64,000 bases of DNA, taken from assembly GCA_022792335.1 (NCBI GenBank), contig JAAWAV010000008.1:1-64000 (forward strand), given 5' to 3'. Within the stretch, counting starts at the first letter, position 1, and each line of letters starts with the position of its first letter. Shown in pieces: positions 53,529-61,909 of this stretch. A program made the translations under genes and the position numbers. This DNA is from Lachnospiraceae bacterium (lineage in GTDB: Bacteria > Bacillota > Clostridia > Lachnospirales > Lachnospiraceae). Below the pieces are notes generated by a model. The model saw only the letters and a program-made list of their open reading frames with translations, was not told the DNA's origin and did no database searches.

Positions 53529-54437
53529 ATGAAGAAATTACACGGAGTAACCGTACCCTTGGTAACGCCTTTTGACAAAGAAGGGCGGCTGGATGAGGAC
53601 AGCTTGAAACGTCTGACGGAATATTTGATCGAAAAAGGGATTCAATGTCTGTATCCGGCTGGAACTACAGGAGAAATGATGTATCTGACAGTGGAAGAGC
53701 GGAAGCGGATCGCTGAGATTGTTGTAAAAACATCTGGTGGAAGAGCGGTAGTATATGTACAGACTGGAGCCTGGAATCTGGAGGATACCATTACCCTGTC
53801 CAGACATGCCGCCCAAATCGGAGCTGATGGGATCGGTGTTGTGACTCCTGTTTTCTTTAAACTGACAGAAGAAGAGCTGCTTGGGTTTTATAAACTGGTT
53901 TCTGAAAGTGTTCCAAAGGATCTGCCGATTTATCTCTATGGGATTCCTCAGTGTGCAGTCAATGACATCACGCCGACGCTGGCGGAAAAAATCGCAAAGG
54001 AATGTCCCAATGTGATTGGAATCAAATATAGTTACAACGATATGTCCCGGATTCAGAAATTTATGACTCTGAAAGACGGAACTTTTTCCGTCCTGTGTGG
54101 ACCGGACGATTTGTTTGCAGTTACCTGTCTGGCAGGCGGAGACGGAACTGTGTCTGGAAACGCAAATGTAATTCCGGAGCATTATGAGGCAATCTGGAAA
54201 GCGCTTCAGGAGAAAAAGCCTGAGGAGGCAAAACGGTTACAACAAAGGACCAATGTCTTAAACGAGGTATTGAGCTGTTCCCAGAATATCGCGCGGTATA
54301 AGGCAGCTCTGAAAAATCGGGGAATTATTTCCGGAGACGGAATGCGGGCCCCGCTTCAGCCACTGGCGGCAGACGCCAGAGAAAAAATGCTTGCAATGCT
54401 TGAAAAGCTAAATTATACGACCGTTCCAAACAAATGA
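53529..54437 (+). CDS. DapA/NanA-family pyruvate aldolase
   Basis: A 302-residue class I aldolase of the dihydrodipicolinate synthase superfamily. The carboxylate-binding GTTGE is at 45-49, the proton-relay Tyr137 in YLYGIPQ and the Schiff-base Lys166 in VIGIKYSYND. The superfamily also contains N-acetylneuraminate, 2-keto-3-deoxygluconate and hydroxyglutarate-type aldolases. Location at the end of a transport/catabolic operon argues for breakdown of a 2-keto acid to pyruvate rather than lysine synthesis. The ATG follows AAGGAG. Confidence 0.88.
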   Translation: MKKLHGVTVPLVTPFDKEGRLDEDSLKRLTEYLIEKGIQCLYPAGTTGEMMYLTVEERKRIAEIVVKTSGGRAVVYVQTGAWNLEDTITLSRHAAQIGADGIGVVTPVFFKLTEEELLGFYKLVSESVPKDLPIYLYGIPQCAVNDITPTLAEKIAKECPNVIGIKYSYNDMSRIQKFMTLKDGTFSVLCGPDDLFAVTCLAGGDGTVSGNANVIPEHYEAIWKALQEKKPEEAKRLQQRTNVLNEVLSCSQNIARYKAALKNRGIISGDGMRAPLQPLAADAREKMLAMLEKLNYTTVPNK

Positions 54438-54600
54438 TACCTAAAAAGAACTTCGAAAGATATTTTTTAAAACATATCTAAATGGATTTAAAACATACTT
54501 AAAATAAAATACCTATATAAAGATTTTGAAATATGTTTAGAATAAAAACAAATATTATTCGAATATGTTTAAGGCTATGATTTCTGTTACGCTTTGTGAT
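54438..54600. other. AT-rich intergenic stretch with four AAACATA/TATGTTT motifs
   Basis: Very AT-rich. AAACATA occurs at 54470-54476 and 54491-54497, and its complement TATGTTT at 54532-54538 and 54564-54570. No reading frame or clear terminator lies between the aldolase stop and the hairpin at 54624. Confidence 0.4.
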
Positions 54601-54623
54601 GTATTGGTGTTTTTGTTTCTGAA

Positions 54624-54653
54624 CCACAGGTCCGATTTCCATTGGACCTGTGG
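54624..54653. terminator. Terminator, probably of the catabolic operon
   Basis: CCACAGGTCC (54624-54633) and GGACCTGTGG (54644-54653) form a perfect 10-bp stem with a 10-base loop, followed by AATTTCTTTG. Confidence 0.75.
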
Positions 54654-54763
54654 AATTTCTTTGTGTTCTATATGTTCTATGAAAGTTAGTTATAAAAAGG
54701 AGGACTAGAAGTAAACCAGCTTTACAGTATAGCTTTTATGGTAGGGTAGAAAAACAGGAAAAT

Positions 54764-54844
54764 ATTAGGATATTATTAGGATATGAGCTTTTTGGTGCTT
54801 CTCGGTATTAACTATTCGTTAAAGCTGTGTTTCGCGAATAGTTA
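54764..54844. repeat. 11-bp tandem duplication and a 10-bp inverted repeat upstream of the glmS promoter
   Basis: ATTAGGATATT and ATTAGGATATG are tandem (54764-54785). Downstream, TAACTATTCG (54809-54818) and CGAATAGTTA (54835-54844) are perfect inverted repeats with a 16-base loop, 34 bases ahead of the -35. The dyad could be an operator or a terminator. From 54660 to 54764 I see nothing else. Confidence 0.45.
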
Positions 54845-54877
54845 GAACACAAACCCAAACACTGCTATTCACCTTAC

Positions 54878-54906
54878 TTGACGCAGAAAGCGGAAAATGA
54901 TATAGT
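54878..54906 (+). promoter_or_regulatory. SigA-type promoter of glmS
   Basis: TTGACG (54878-54883), 17 bases, TATAGT (54901-54906), about 55 bases upstream of the ribozyme cleavage site. Confidence 0.75.
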
Positions 54907-54949
54907 TATGAAGAATTGCGTGTAAAGGAGGACGCAGTAAAAAAACTGA

Positions 54950-55088
54950 ATAAAAGAAAAAGCGCCAGTCCCTCTTATCGGTTGAGGGTGACGAGGAGAA
55001 GAGAAAATCGAGGATTCGGCGGATGCTCTTCCATGCCCCTGTGCATGTCTGTATTGGCAAATATGTCGGAGACGGCAAAACAAATTCA
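54950..55088 (+). ncRNA. glmS ribozyme (glucosamine-6-phosphate-activated self-cleaving riboswitch)
   Basis: The core is recognisable: AGCGCCAG at 54961-54968 with the expected cleavage after A54961, then GACGAGGAGAAG, ATCGAGGATTCGGCGG and ATGCTCTTCC, followed by P3/P4-like segments to about 55085 (TGTCGGAGACGGC). The class uses glucosamine-6-phosphate as the cofactor for self-cleavage, after which the downstream message is degraded. It lies directly ahead of glmS, whose product is that sugar phosphate. The 3' boundary is approximate. A short frame across it is not coding. Confidence 0.93.
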
Positions 55089-55148
55089 ATACAATCAGGG
55101 AATATAAATTGGAATGTTACATAGTATTTGGAATATAAGGAGATTTTT

Positions 55149-56969
55149 ATGTGTGGAATTATCGGATATACGGGGCGTTTGGATGCCCTGAATGTTTTGT
55201 TGCGCGGACTTGAGCAGTTGGAATATCGTGGTTATGACAGTGCAGGTATCGCGCTTCTCTCAGGCAAAGGCGACGACCGGTTGCTGATCAAAAAGGCCGG
55301 GCCGGTTGCCGCATTGAAGGAGACTTGTGAGAACCTGAAGGTAGAATCTCACTGTGGAATCGGTCACACCAGGTGGGCGACGCATGGAGGCGTCAACGAT
55401 ACCAACGCACACCCTCATATTGCAGGGAAGGTAACTTTAATTCACAATGGAATTATTGAAAACTACCACAATCTGATTGAGAAATTTGGTTTCCGGGATC
55501 TTCTCGTATCGGAGACAGATACGGAGGTGGCTGCCAGACTTTTAAACTACTATTATAGTGGGGACCCCTATGAAGCCATCCGCAGAACCATTCGGGAAAT
55601 TACAGGATCCTATGCCTTCTGTATTATGTTTGAAGATATTCATGATAAAATTTTCTGTGTCCGAAATGTGAGCCCTATGGTGGCGGCACATATGGAGGAC
55701 GGTTCTTTTGTAGCCTCTGATGTGACGGCGGTGATTCCCTATACCAACCGTTATTTTGTGATTCCGGAATATCAGATTGTCACACTTGGCCAGGACGGTA
55801 TTTCCGTCCAGGATTTTGAGGGAAATCCTGTGAGCCCGGAAATGCTGGAGGTCAACTGGAATATTGAAGCTGCTCAGAAAAACGGCTTTCCTCATTTTAT
55901 GTTAAAGGAAATCCATGAGCAGCCGGAAGCGCTGAGAAATACCATAACGCCCAGGCTGGAAAACGGCCTTCCCGATTTTTCGGAGGATGGAATTTTAGAT
56001 GAAGTTCTTTCAGGCTGTGATAAAATCGCCATTGTGGCCTGCGGCACTGCCATGTATGCGGGAATGGTGGGGAAGGCTCTGATTGAGCCGATTATCAAGA
56101 TACCGGTATCTGTGAATATTGCTTCAGAATTTCGTTACGAAAGTCCGCTGGTGGATGAAAAAACGCTCGTACTTGTTATTTCCCAGTCCGGGGAAACCAT
56201 TGATACTCTGGCTGCTCTCCGGCTCTCCAAGGAATGTGGCGCGAAGGTGCTTTCCATTGTGAATGTCAAAGGCTCCACCATTGCACGCGAAAGCGACTAT
56301 GTATTTTATACGCATGCGGGGCCGGAAATTGCGGTGGCGAGCACAAAGGCTTATATGGTTCAGCTTGCCAGCCTCTATCTCATCGGTTGTCGCATGTCCA
56401 TGGCGCGTGGAAAATTTACAGAGGCCGAAGCCCGCACGTTTATTTCCAGACTGACAGATTCTATTTCTGCCGTACAGAAAATTTTAGAGAATAAAAAACG
56501 AATCAAAGAAGCCGCCAGTTTGGTAGCCAAAGCCCAGGATGCTTTTTTTGTGGGCAGGGGGTTAGATTATGCCTTCTCTCTGGAAGGTTCGCTGAAACTA
56601 AAAGAAATTTCTTATATTCATGCGGAGGCCTATGCTGCCGGAGAACTGAAGCATGGAACCATTGCGCTTATTGAGAAAGATACTCCGGTGATTGCCGTAG
56701 CGACTCAGGACCATATTTATGGAAAGACAATTTCCAATATCCGGGAGGTCCGGGCGAGGGGCGCTTTTGTCATTCTAATTACAAAAACAGGGGCAGAGAT
56801 TCCGGAGGATATCTGTGACATTCATTTTGCAGTACCAGTTTCCCATGACCAGTTTTCCGTATTCCCTGTGGCTGTGATCTTGCAGCTTCTGGCTTACTAT
56901 ACTTCTGATATGAAGGGGCTTAATGTGGATAAGCCGCGGAATCTGGCAAAGTCCGTTACAGTAGAATAA
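55149..56969 (+). CDS. glmS: Glutamine--fructose-6-phosphate aminotransferase
   Basis: GlmS makes glucosamine-6-phosphate, the first step of amino-sugar and wall precursor synthesis. The 606-residue protein must start at MCGIIGYTG so that Cys2 becomes the N-terminal nucleophile; the ATG follows AAGGAG. The glutaminase domain (CGIGHTRWATHG, HNGIIENY) is followed by two SIS domains (VACGTAMYAG, VISQSGETIDTLAALR, FVGRGLDYAFSLEGSLKLKEISYIHAEAYAAGELKHG) and the C-terminal DKPRNLAKSVTVE. Control is by the upstream ribozyme. Confidence 0.99.
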   Translation: MCGIIGYTGRLDALNVLLRGLEQLEYRGYDSAGIALLSGKGDDRLLIKKAGPVAALKETCENLKVESHCGIGHTRWATHGGVNDTNAHPHIAGKVTLIHNGIIENYHNLIEKFGFRDLLVSETDTEVAARLLNYYYSGDPYEAIRRTIREITGSYAFCIMFEDIHDKIFCVRNVSPMVAAHMEDGSFVASDVTAVIPYTNRYFVIPEYQIVTLGQDGISVQDFEGNPVSPEMLEVNWNIEAAQKNGFPHFMLKEIHEQPEALRNTITPRLENGLPDFSEDGILDEVLSGCDKIAIVACGTAMYAGMVGKALIEPIIKIPVSVNIASEFRYESPLVDEKTLVLVISQSGETIDTLAALRLSKECGAKVLSIVNVKGSTIARESDYVFYTHAGPEIAVASTKAYMVQLASLYLIGCRMSMARGKFTEAEARTFISRLTDSISAVQKILENKKRIKEAASLVAKAQDAFFVGRGLDYAFSLEGSLKLKEISYIHAEAYAAGELKHGTIALIEKDTPVIAVATQDHIYGKTISNIREVRARGAFVILITKTGAEIPEDICDIHFAVPVSHDQFSVFPVAVILQLLAYYTSDMKGLNVDKPRNLAKSVTVE

Positions 56970-57007
56970 GAAATAAAGAGATAGGAAGCACTTTCCTGTG
57001 AAACAAA

Positions 57008-57049
57008 AAATAAGACCCAGAACCAGTTTTTAGGTTCCAGGTCTTATTT
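57008..57049. terminator. Terminator of glmS, bidirectional
   Basis: AAATAAGACC pairs with GGTCTTATTT, and after two mismatched bases GAACC pairs with GGTTC, around an 8-base loop (57008-57049). The A/T flanks suit both this gene and the convergent one. Confidence 0.85.
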
Positions 57050-57177
57050 TATTTCTACTTATGATATCGTATGATTTCAAAATCATTCACAAAAACTTTT
57101 GTATAATCCTCTGTTCCGAAGGATTCCGGCAAGTTCCTCCAAAATCTCCTCTTCCGTTTATTATCTTAGATTTATTG

Positions 57178-57819
57178 TTATGATTTTTGGTTCATAGCGG
57201 CTTTTTTTACTTCTGCAACATTCAGTATCACATCCACCGCCCCGTCGAACCCTACGGCGCTTCGGTTGATGCACAGATCATAACTCTTTGCACTGCCCCA
57301 CTTTTTATTGGCGTAATAATTATAATAGGAAGCGCGCTTCTTATCTGTCTTGGTAATAAAGTCTTTGATTTTTGAAGGTTCAATATGATAATGTTCTTTT
57401 AAGTAATCCACCTTGTCCTCATAGGAAGCCGTGGTGAATACAGAAAGCATATTCGGATAATCCGCCAGAGCATAATCTGCACAACGGCCGACAATCACAC
57501 AGGATTCCCGTTCTGCCAGTTTTTTGATCGTATCAAACTGGGCAAGAAATACCTTCTGATTCAGGGGCATATCCAGAAAACCGGAAGGATTGTAGCTCAT
57601 GGAATAAGTATCCATAACCAGAGAATATAAAAAACTGTTTGTGGGTTTTTCATCGTGATGCTCAAAAATTTCTTCACAAAGTCCGCTGTTTTTAGCGGAA
57701 AGAGTAAGCAGTTCTTTGTCGTAACATTTGACTCCGAGCCGTTTTGCCAGTTTCTGGCCGATGAATCTTCCGCCGCTTCCGCACTCTCTTCCGATTGTTA
57801 TAACCAGATTTCCGTTCAT
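57178..57819 (-). CDS. Cytidylate-kinase-like protein
   Basis: A 213-residue P-loop protein of the cytidylate-kinase-like type (ITIGRECGSGGRFIGQKLAKRLGVKCYDKELL; VIVGRCADYALADYPN; YDLCINRSAVGFDGAVDVI). These proteins are common in gut Clostridia and differ from housekeeping Cmk; the true substrate is not known. The ATG has GAGGAG upstream. It is last on the minus strand and has a probable promoter of its own. Confidence 0.85.
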   Translation of the reverse strand: MNGNLVITIGRECGSGGRFIGQKLAKRLGVKCYDKELLTLSAKNSGLCEEIFEHHDEKPTNSFLYSLVMDTYSMSYNPSGFLDMPLNQKVFLAQFDTIKKLAERESCVIVGRCADYALADYPNMLSVFTTASYEDKVDYLKEHYHIEPSKIKDFITKTDKKRASYYNYYANKKWGSAKSYDLCINRSAVGFDGAVDVILNVAEVKKAAMNQKS

Positions 57820-57862
57820 AGAAATTCAGCTCCTCTCTTTTTTGACTCTTCCAGATAAAAAT

Positions 57863-57891
57863 ATTATACTATAGGAACGAGGAAAAGTATA
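57863..57891 (-). promoter_or_regulatory. Possible promoter of the cytidylate-kinase-like gene
   Basis: Minus strand: TATACT (57886-57891), 17 bases, TATAAT (57863-57868). The -10 is perfect; the -35 is poor. Confidence 0.4.
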
Positions 57892-57920
57892 CCCTTTGGA
57901 ATTTAATTCTTATCTTTTTG

Positions 57921-58832
57921 CTATATATGCAGTCTTATCAATGATTTTTCAAAATATTCTGGCAACGGAGCTTCAAATTCCAGATATTTTCCAGTTCGCG
58001 GATGACGAAATCCAAGTACTTTTGCATGGAGCGTCTGTCCTTCCAGAGGAAAAGGCAGTTTTGAAGGACCGTATACGGTATCGCCCAGAAGAGGATGCCG
58101 GATGGAAGCCATATGGACACGAATCTGATGAGTACGGCCAGTTTCCAGACGACATTCCACATAAGTGAAATTCTTTAAAGGCGCCAGCGGGTGATAATGG
58201 GTCACAGCCGGCTTGCCGTTTTTATGATTTACCGCCATCTTCATACGATCATTTGGATTTCGCCCGATGGGAGTATTGACCGTTCCATCCTCAGAAAGCA
58301 TTCCGTGGACAATGGCGTGATATCGCCTGGTAATCGAATGGATACTTAGTTGTTCAGCAATGGAGGCATGAGCGGAATCATTCTTACAGACAAGAAGAAG
58401 GCCCGTGGTATCCCGGTCAATCCTGTGAACAATCCCGGGCCGTAGTATTCCGTTGATACCGGAAAGATTTCCGCGACAATGATAAAGAAGTCCGTTGACC
58501 AGCGTATGATTTTCATGACCGGCGGCTGGATGAACCACAAGTCCTTTCGGTTTGTTGACGACCAGGACATCCTCATCCTCATAGAAAATATCCAGGTCCA
58601 TCTGTTCTGCTTCCACAGAAAGTTCTTTTGGTTCCGGGACGGACACAGTGATATGGTTTCCCTTCTGAAGCCTGTAATTACTTTTTACAGGCCTCTGTTC
58701 TACAAGAACACAGTTTTCTTCGATCAGACGCTGTAAATAGCTTCTGGAAGGCAATCCCGGCTGCTCAGACAGATATTTGTCCAGCCTTTGTCCGGCAGCT
58801 TCCTCAGGGACCAGGTAGGAAAAGACGGTCAT
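57921..58832 (-). CDS. RluD-like pseudouridine synthase
   Basis: A 303-residue protein: N-terminal S4 domain (RLDKYLSEQPGLPSRSYLQRLIEEN, 17-41) then the RluA-type catalytic domain with NKPKGLVVHPAAGH and HRIDRDTTG, where Asp139 is the catalytic residue. It modifies uridines in 23S rRNA (probably the helix 69 sites, like RluD/YlyB). It follows lspA by two bases, the same pairing as lspA-ylyB in Bacillus. Confidence 0.93.
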   Translation of the reverse strand: MTVFSYLVPEEAAGQRLDKYLSEQPGLPSRSYLQRLIEENCVLVEQRPVKSNYRLQKGNHITVSVPEPKELSVEAEQMDLDIFYEDEDVLVVNKPKGLVVHPAAGHENHTLVNGLLYHCRGNLSGINGILRPGIVHRIDRDTTGLLLVCKNDSAHASIAEQLSIHSITRRYHAIVHGMLSEDGTVNTPIGRNPNDRMKMAVNHKNGKPAVTHYHPLAPLKNFTYVECRLETGRTHQIRVHMASIRHPLLGDTVYGPSKLPFPLEGQTLHAKVLGFRHPRTGKYLEFEAPLPEYFEKSLIRLHI

Positions 58833-58834
58833 AT

Positions 58835-59401
58835 TTAGGAGTCCTCCTTGCGCCCGGCTTCTTTCCTGTTCTTTTTCAGAAAAGAAGGAACAAAGACGGT
58901 CAGTTCTTCATCTTTATAATAAAAAAGAAAGAGCAGAACAAAGGCAATCCCGGCCACGACCACATAACAGTCGGCCACATTGAAAATCGGAAAATGAATC
59001 AGACAGAAAGAAAAAAAGTCCACCACATATCCTTGAACCAGCCTGTCAATCAGATTTCCAACTGCTCCGGCGGCTAACACAGAAAGGACGATACGGAAAA
59101 AACGATATCGTCCAGTCAAGGGCGCTTTTAACAGAGCATATACAATAAGGCTCAGAATGAGGAGGGTCCCGGCCAGGAACATCCATCTTCCCCCGGCAAA
59201 AAGCCCCCAGGCCATACCAGTATTTTCCAGATAAGACAATTCAAAAACCCCTTCTATGAAAGGGAAATCGGCTTGTCCTTTTAGATGAATTACAGCCAGT
59301 TTCTTGGTCCACTGGTCAAAAAGCACCAGAAAAAGAGAAACAGCAAAGTATCCGGCGAGTACGAAAGTTTTCTTTTTTTTCTGTGTCTGTATTTCCATCA
59401 T
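58835..59401 (-). CDS. lspA: Lipoprotein signal peptidase
   Basis: An integral membrane aspartyl protease (188 residues) that removes signal peptides from prolipoproteins. Four membrane helices and the signatures ENTGMAWG, GNLIDRL and FNVADCYV carry the catalytic aspartates. The lipoproteins in this window (at 18178 and 46937) are among its likely substrates. The start follows a weak GAGAAG four bases after the aroB stop. Lys/Arg-rich ends flank the helices. Confidence 0.94.
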   Translation of the reverse strand: MMEIQTQKKKKTFVLAGYFAVSLFLVLFDQWTKKLAVIHLKGQADFPFIEGVFELSYLENTGMAWGLFAGGRWMFLAGTLLILSLIVYALLKAPLTGRYRFFRIVLSVLAAGAVGNLIDRLVQGYVVDFFSFCLIHFPIFNVADCYVVVAGIAFVLLFLFYYKDEELTVFVPSFLKKNRKEAGRKEDS

Positions 59402-59405
59402 CTTC

Positions 59406-60506
59406 TCACTTTCTCTCTCCTGACAGATAGCCAAGAGCGTCGGCCATCTCCTGTTTTGTCACCGTGTTATCGATATAGGCCTCTCCGATCTGCTTTAAAA
59501 GGATGAATTTGATTATGCCAGAATCCATTTTCTTGTCATGGCCTGTCGCTTCCAGAATGCGCTCAGGAAAAAGATTGGAAATCCTTGTGGGAAGGCCAAA
59601 ACAGGAAAACAACGCTTCCACAGAATGAAGCTCTTCTATGGAAAACATTCCCCGCTTTACAGAAATCCAGGCAGCCGCCACACATCCTACAGCCACACAG
59701 GCTCCGTGACTCATGGTGAAATTCTGCTCCTTTTCGATGGCGTGACCGAGGGTATGACCAAAATTCAAAAGGGCCCGGAGCCCTTTCTCCGTGGGGTCCT
59801 CTTCCACTACGGAGCGTTTGATGAGGCAGCTTCCTTTTACAACTTCTATCAGGGCCGCTTTGTCTCGGAGAGAGACTGCTTTGTGGTTTCTGGAAAGCCA
59901 CTGGTAGTAGGCAGCCGAACGGATACAGCCATGTTTGACGACCTCTCCCATCCCGGAGGAAAATTGTATTTCCGGGAGGCTTTGCAGAACGGATACATTG
60001 ATGTAAACCAGGGAGGGCATATAAAAAGCTCCCACCATGTTTTTGTAAGCATCAAAATCAACGCCGGTTTTTCCACCGATGCTGGAGTCCACCTGAGAAA
60101 GCAACGTGGTCGGTATCTGTACAAACCGGATACCGCGCAGGTAGGTGGAGGCCGTAAAACCAGTCAGATCGCCCACGACGCCTCCGCCCAGGGCAAGCAA
60201 CACATCATTACGGTCAAAAGAATGCCGAATCAAAAACTCATAGAGAGTTTTTACAGTATCCAGAGTTTTATGCTCCTCCCCTGCCGGAAATACAAAAGAG
60301 ACTACTTGTTTCGCAGTTTCCGGGAGGAACTCTTCTATTTGGGACAAATAAAGTTTAGCCACATTGCTGTCTGTGACGATACAAACTCTCCGGCCGGCCA
60401 GGGCAAGCGGAGCCGTTGCTTCGGGAAAAGATTCAAAGGAATCCGTCAGCCAGATGGGATAAACAGGAACCTTATCCCTGTGAACCATAATTGTTTCAGT
60501 CGACAT
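59406..60506 (-). CDS. aroB: 3-dehydroquinate synthase
   Basis: The second step of the shikimate pathway, 366 residues. NAD-binding and metal motifs are clear: FPAGEEHKTLDTV, LALGGGVVGDLTGFTASTYLRGI, QIPTTLLSQVDSSIGGKTGVDF and NFGHTLGHAIEKEQNFTMSHG with the metal histidines. It is an unusual member of a sepF/lspA neighbourhood, but the 12-base spacing from the S4-domain gene upstream and 4 bases from lspA show it is part of the operon. Confidence 0.96.
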   Translation of the reverse strand: MSTETIMVHRDKVPVYPIWLTDSFESFPEATAPLALAGRRVCIVTDSNVAKLYLSQIEEFLPETAKQVVSFVFPAGEEHKTLDTVKTLYEFLIRHSFDRNDVLLALGGGVVGDLTGFTASTYLRGIRFVQIPTTLLSQVDSSIGGKTGVDFDAYKNMVGAFYMPSLVYINVSVLQSLPEIQFSSGMGEVVKHGCIRSAAYYQWLSRNHKAVSLRDKAALIEVVKGSCLIKRSVVEEDPTEKGLRALLNFGHTLGHAIEKEQNFTMSHGACVAVGCVAAAWISVKRGMFSIEELHSVEALFSCFGLPTRISNLFPERILEATGHDKKMDSGIIKFILLKQIGEAYIDNTVTKQEMADALGYLSGERK

Positions 60507-60518
60507 GATATGCTGCTC

Positions 60519-61283
60519 CTAACGATAGATTCTAATCTTTATCATAAGGCGTCCCTTTTTCGTAGAAGAAAGGACGCCGTCAAAAATAAATTTTCCAAAA
60601 CCACGCACAGAAATAATATCTCCCTCCTTCGGCTCTGCCGAATGGGAAAGACAAAGCTTTCCATTTACAAAGACCCGTTCGCTCTCGAGAATGGAAACTG
60701 CAGATGAACGGGAATTTTTTGTAAAAAGAGCGATCAAAGAATCCATGCGCAAAGAGGCCAGAGAACCTGTCTGCTCTGCAAAAGAAAGCTGACCTTCCAG
60801 TTCAGAAAAATCTGCCAGGGCACAAAGAACGGGATTTCGCTTGACGAAGGTTAAATGTTCCGTCAAGAAGTCTGCCAGACCTCTTGAGCAAAGCACATAG
60901 GCATATCCGTCTCCTACAAGAAAATCGCCGATTTTTCCACGCTCAATCCCCAGATTCAAAACAGCTCCCAGATAATCTCTATGACTGCAAGCGACTGTAA
61001 ATTTTCCGGCGGCAGAGCGAATACAGAGAGGACGTATGGGAAGTTCCTCTCTGGAAGGCCGTTCGTTTCCATAAGCAGGAAGAAAGCAAACAATCTTCCG
61101 CTCTGCCCCTTCATAACCGCCGTCCATTGCTGTGCGAATATGAGAAAACTCTGAGAGGTTCGACAAAAAGACCGTTTGCTCGTTTAAATTCAGAAAATCC
61201 GTATAGACCGGGATGTTCCGGCTGTAACAAAGTTTGGCCAAATCATGTAGATGGTTGAGAAATAACTGTTCTTCCCTGTTCAT
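60519..61283 (-). CDS. YlmH-like RNA-binding protein (S4 domain)
   Basis: A 254-residue protein matching the YlmH family found in division clusters. It has an N-terminal helical region (DLAKLCYSRNIPVYTDFLN), a middle domain (SHRDYLGAVLNLGIERGKIGDFLV) and a C-terminal S4 RNA-binding domain (VSILESERVFVNGKLCLSHSAEPKEGDIISVRGFGKFIF). YlmH is reported to act on stalled ribosomes in Bacillus. It sits 23 bases after sepF, mirroring the Bacillus sepF-ylmG-ylmH order without ylmG. Confidence 0.88.
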   Translation of the reverse strand: MNREEQLFLNHLHDLAKLCYSRNIPVYTDFLNLNEQTVFLSNLSEFSHIRTAMDGGYEGAERKIVCFLPAYGNERPSREELPIRPLCIRSAAGKFTVACSHRDYLGAVLNLGIERGKIGDFLVGDGYAYVLCSRGLADFLTEHLTFVKRNPVLCALADFSELEGQLSFAEQTGSLASLRMDSLIALFTKNSRSSAVSILESERVFVNGKLCLSHSAEPKEGDIISVRGFGKFIFDGVLSSTKKGRLMIKIRIYR

Positions 61284-61306
61284 CGTATCAGTCTCTCCGG
61301 CAGTTG

Positions 61307-61819
61307 TTAATATCCGGCGGAGGAATTGCCACTCCCCATCAAATCCTCAAAATCACCGGAAAGCTCCACAGACTGGGGCGTTGCAATAAAAATAAAATTG
61401 GAAATTTTTTGCAGATTTCCATTCATAGAATAACAGGCGCCGGAAGTGAAATCAATGATCTTCTGAGCAATTTCCGTGGGGATTCCTTCCATATTAATAA
61501 CAACGGCACGGCCGCTCATCAGAGTATCTACAATCTCACGGGCGTCTCCAATACTGTTGGGCTTGACCATACAGACTTCCATGCCGCCTCTGGTGGCAGC
61601 GCGGAGGGGAACTACATTTGCTGCAGTTCGGGGCCTCATCTTCGGTACAGGCTCAGGGTCATCCGGAACGGCTGCTTTTTTATCTCTGCGGAAAAATCCT
61701 TTCTGGGGTTGATTATCGTAATCGTCATCCTCGTCGTACATATAATCATCATCGTAATCGTAATCGTCGTCATCGTTCAATTTCATGGAGTCCAGAAATT
61801 TGTCAATAAACTTGCTCAT
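61307..61819 (-). CDS. sepF: Cell division protein SepF
   Basis: A 170-residue protein: an amphipathic N-terminal helix (MSKFIDKFLDSMKL) for membrane binding, a highly acidic Asp/Tyr linker, and the SepF core (VCMVKPNSIGDAREIVDTLMSGRAVVINMEG, IDFTSGACYSMNGNLQKISNFIFIATP). SepF rings bind the FtsZ C-terminus and can replace FtsA as its tether. The start follows AAAGGCGG; the frame opens earlier without support. It is 45 kb from ftsZ here. Confidence 0.94.
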   Translation of the reverse strand: MSKFIDKFLDSMKLNDDDDYDYDDDYMYDEDDDYDNQPQKGFFRRDKKAAVPDDPEPVPKMRPRTAANVVPLRAATRGGMEVCMVKPNSIGDAREIVDTLMSGRAVVINMEGIPTEIAQKIIDFTSGACYSMNGNLQKISNFIFIATPQSVELSGDFEDLMGSGNSSAGY

Positions 61820-61909
61820 GAAAAAAAACCGCCTTTCCTGTTTATACTCATTATCATTATCAATGTTTTTGGGAATGATGTCAACCAATAATCTGAATTT
61901 TTTCAAAAA

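Noticed and set aside
53529-54437. Lysine-pathway DapA
   Set aside because: It has the superfamily residues but sits at the end of a transport/catabolic operon away from dapB or lysC, so a degradative aldolase is more likely.
54916-55107. 63-codon frame upstream of glmS
   Set aside because: It lies across the glmS ribozyme core, which explains the conservation and structure of the region.
59538-60707. 389-codon plus-strand frame opposite aroB and the S4-domain gene
   Set aside because: Antisense to two intact genes of one operon; composition is unlike a real protein.
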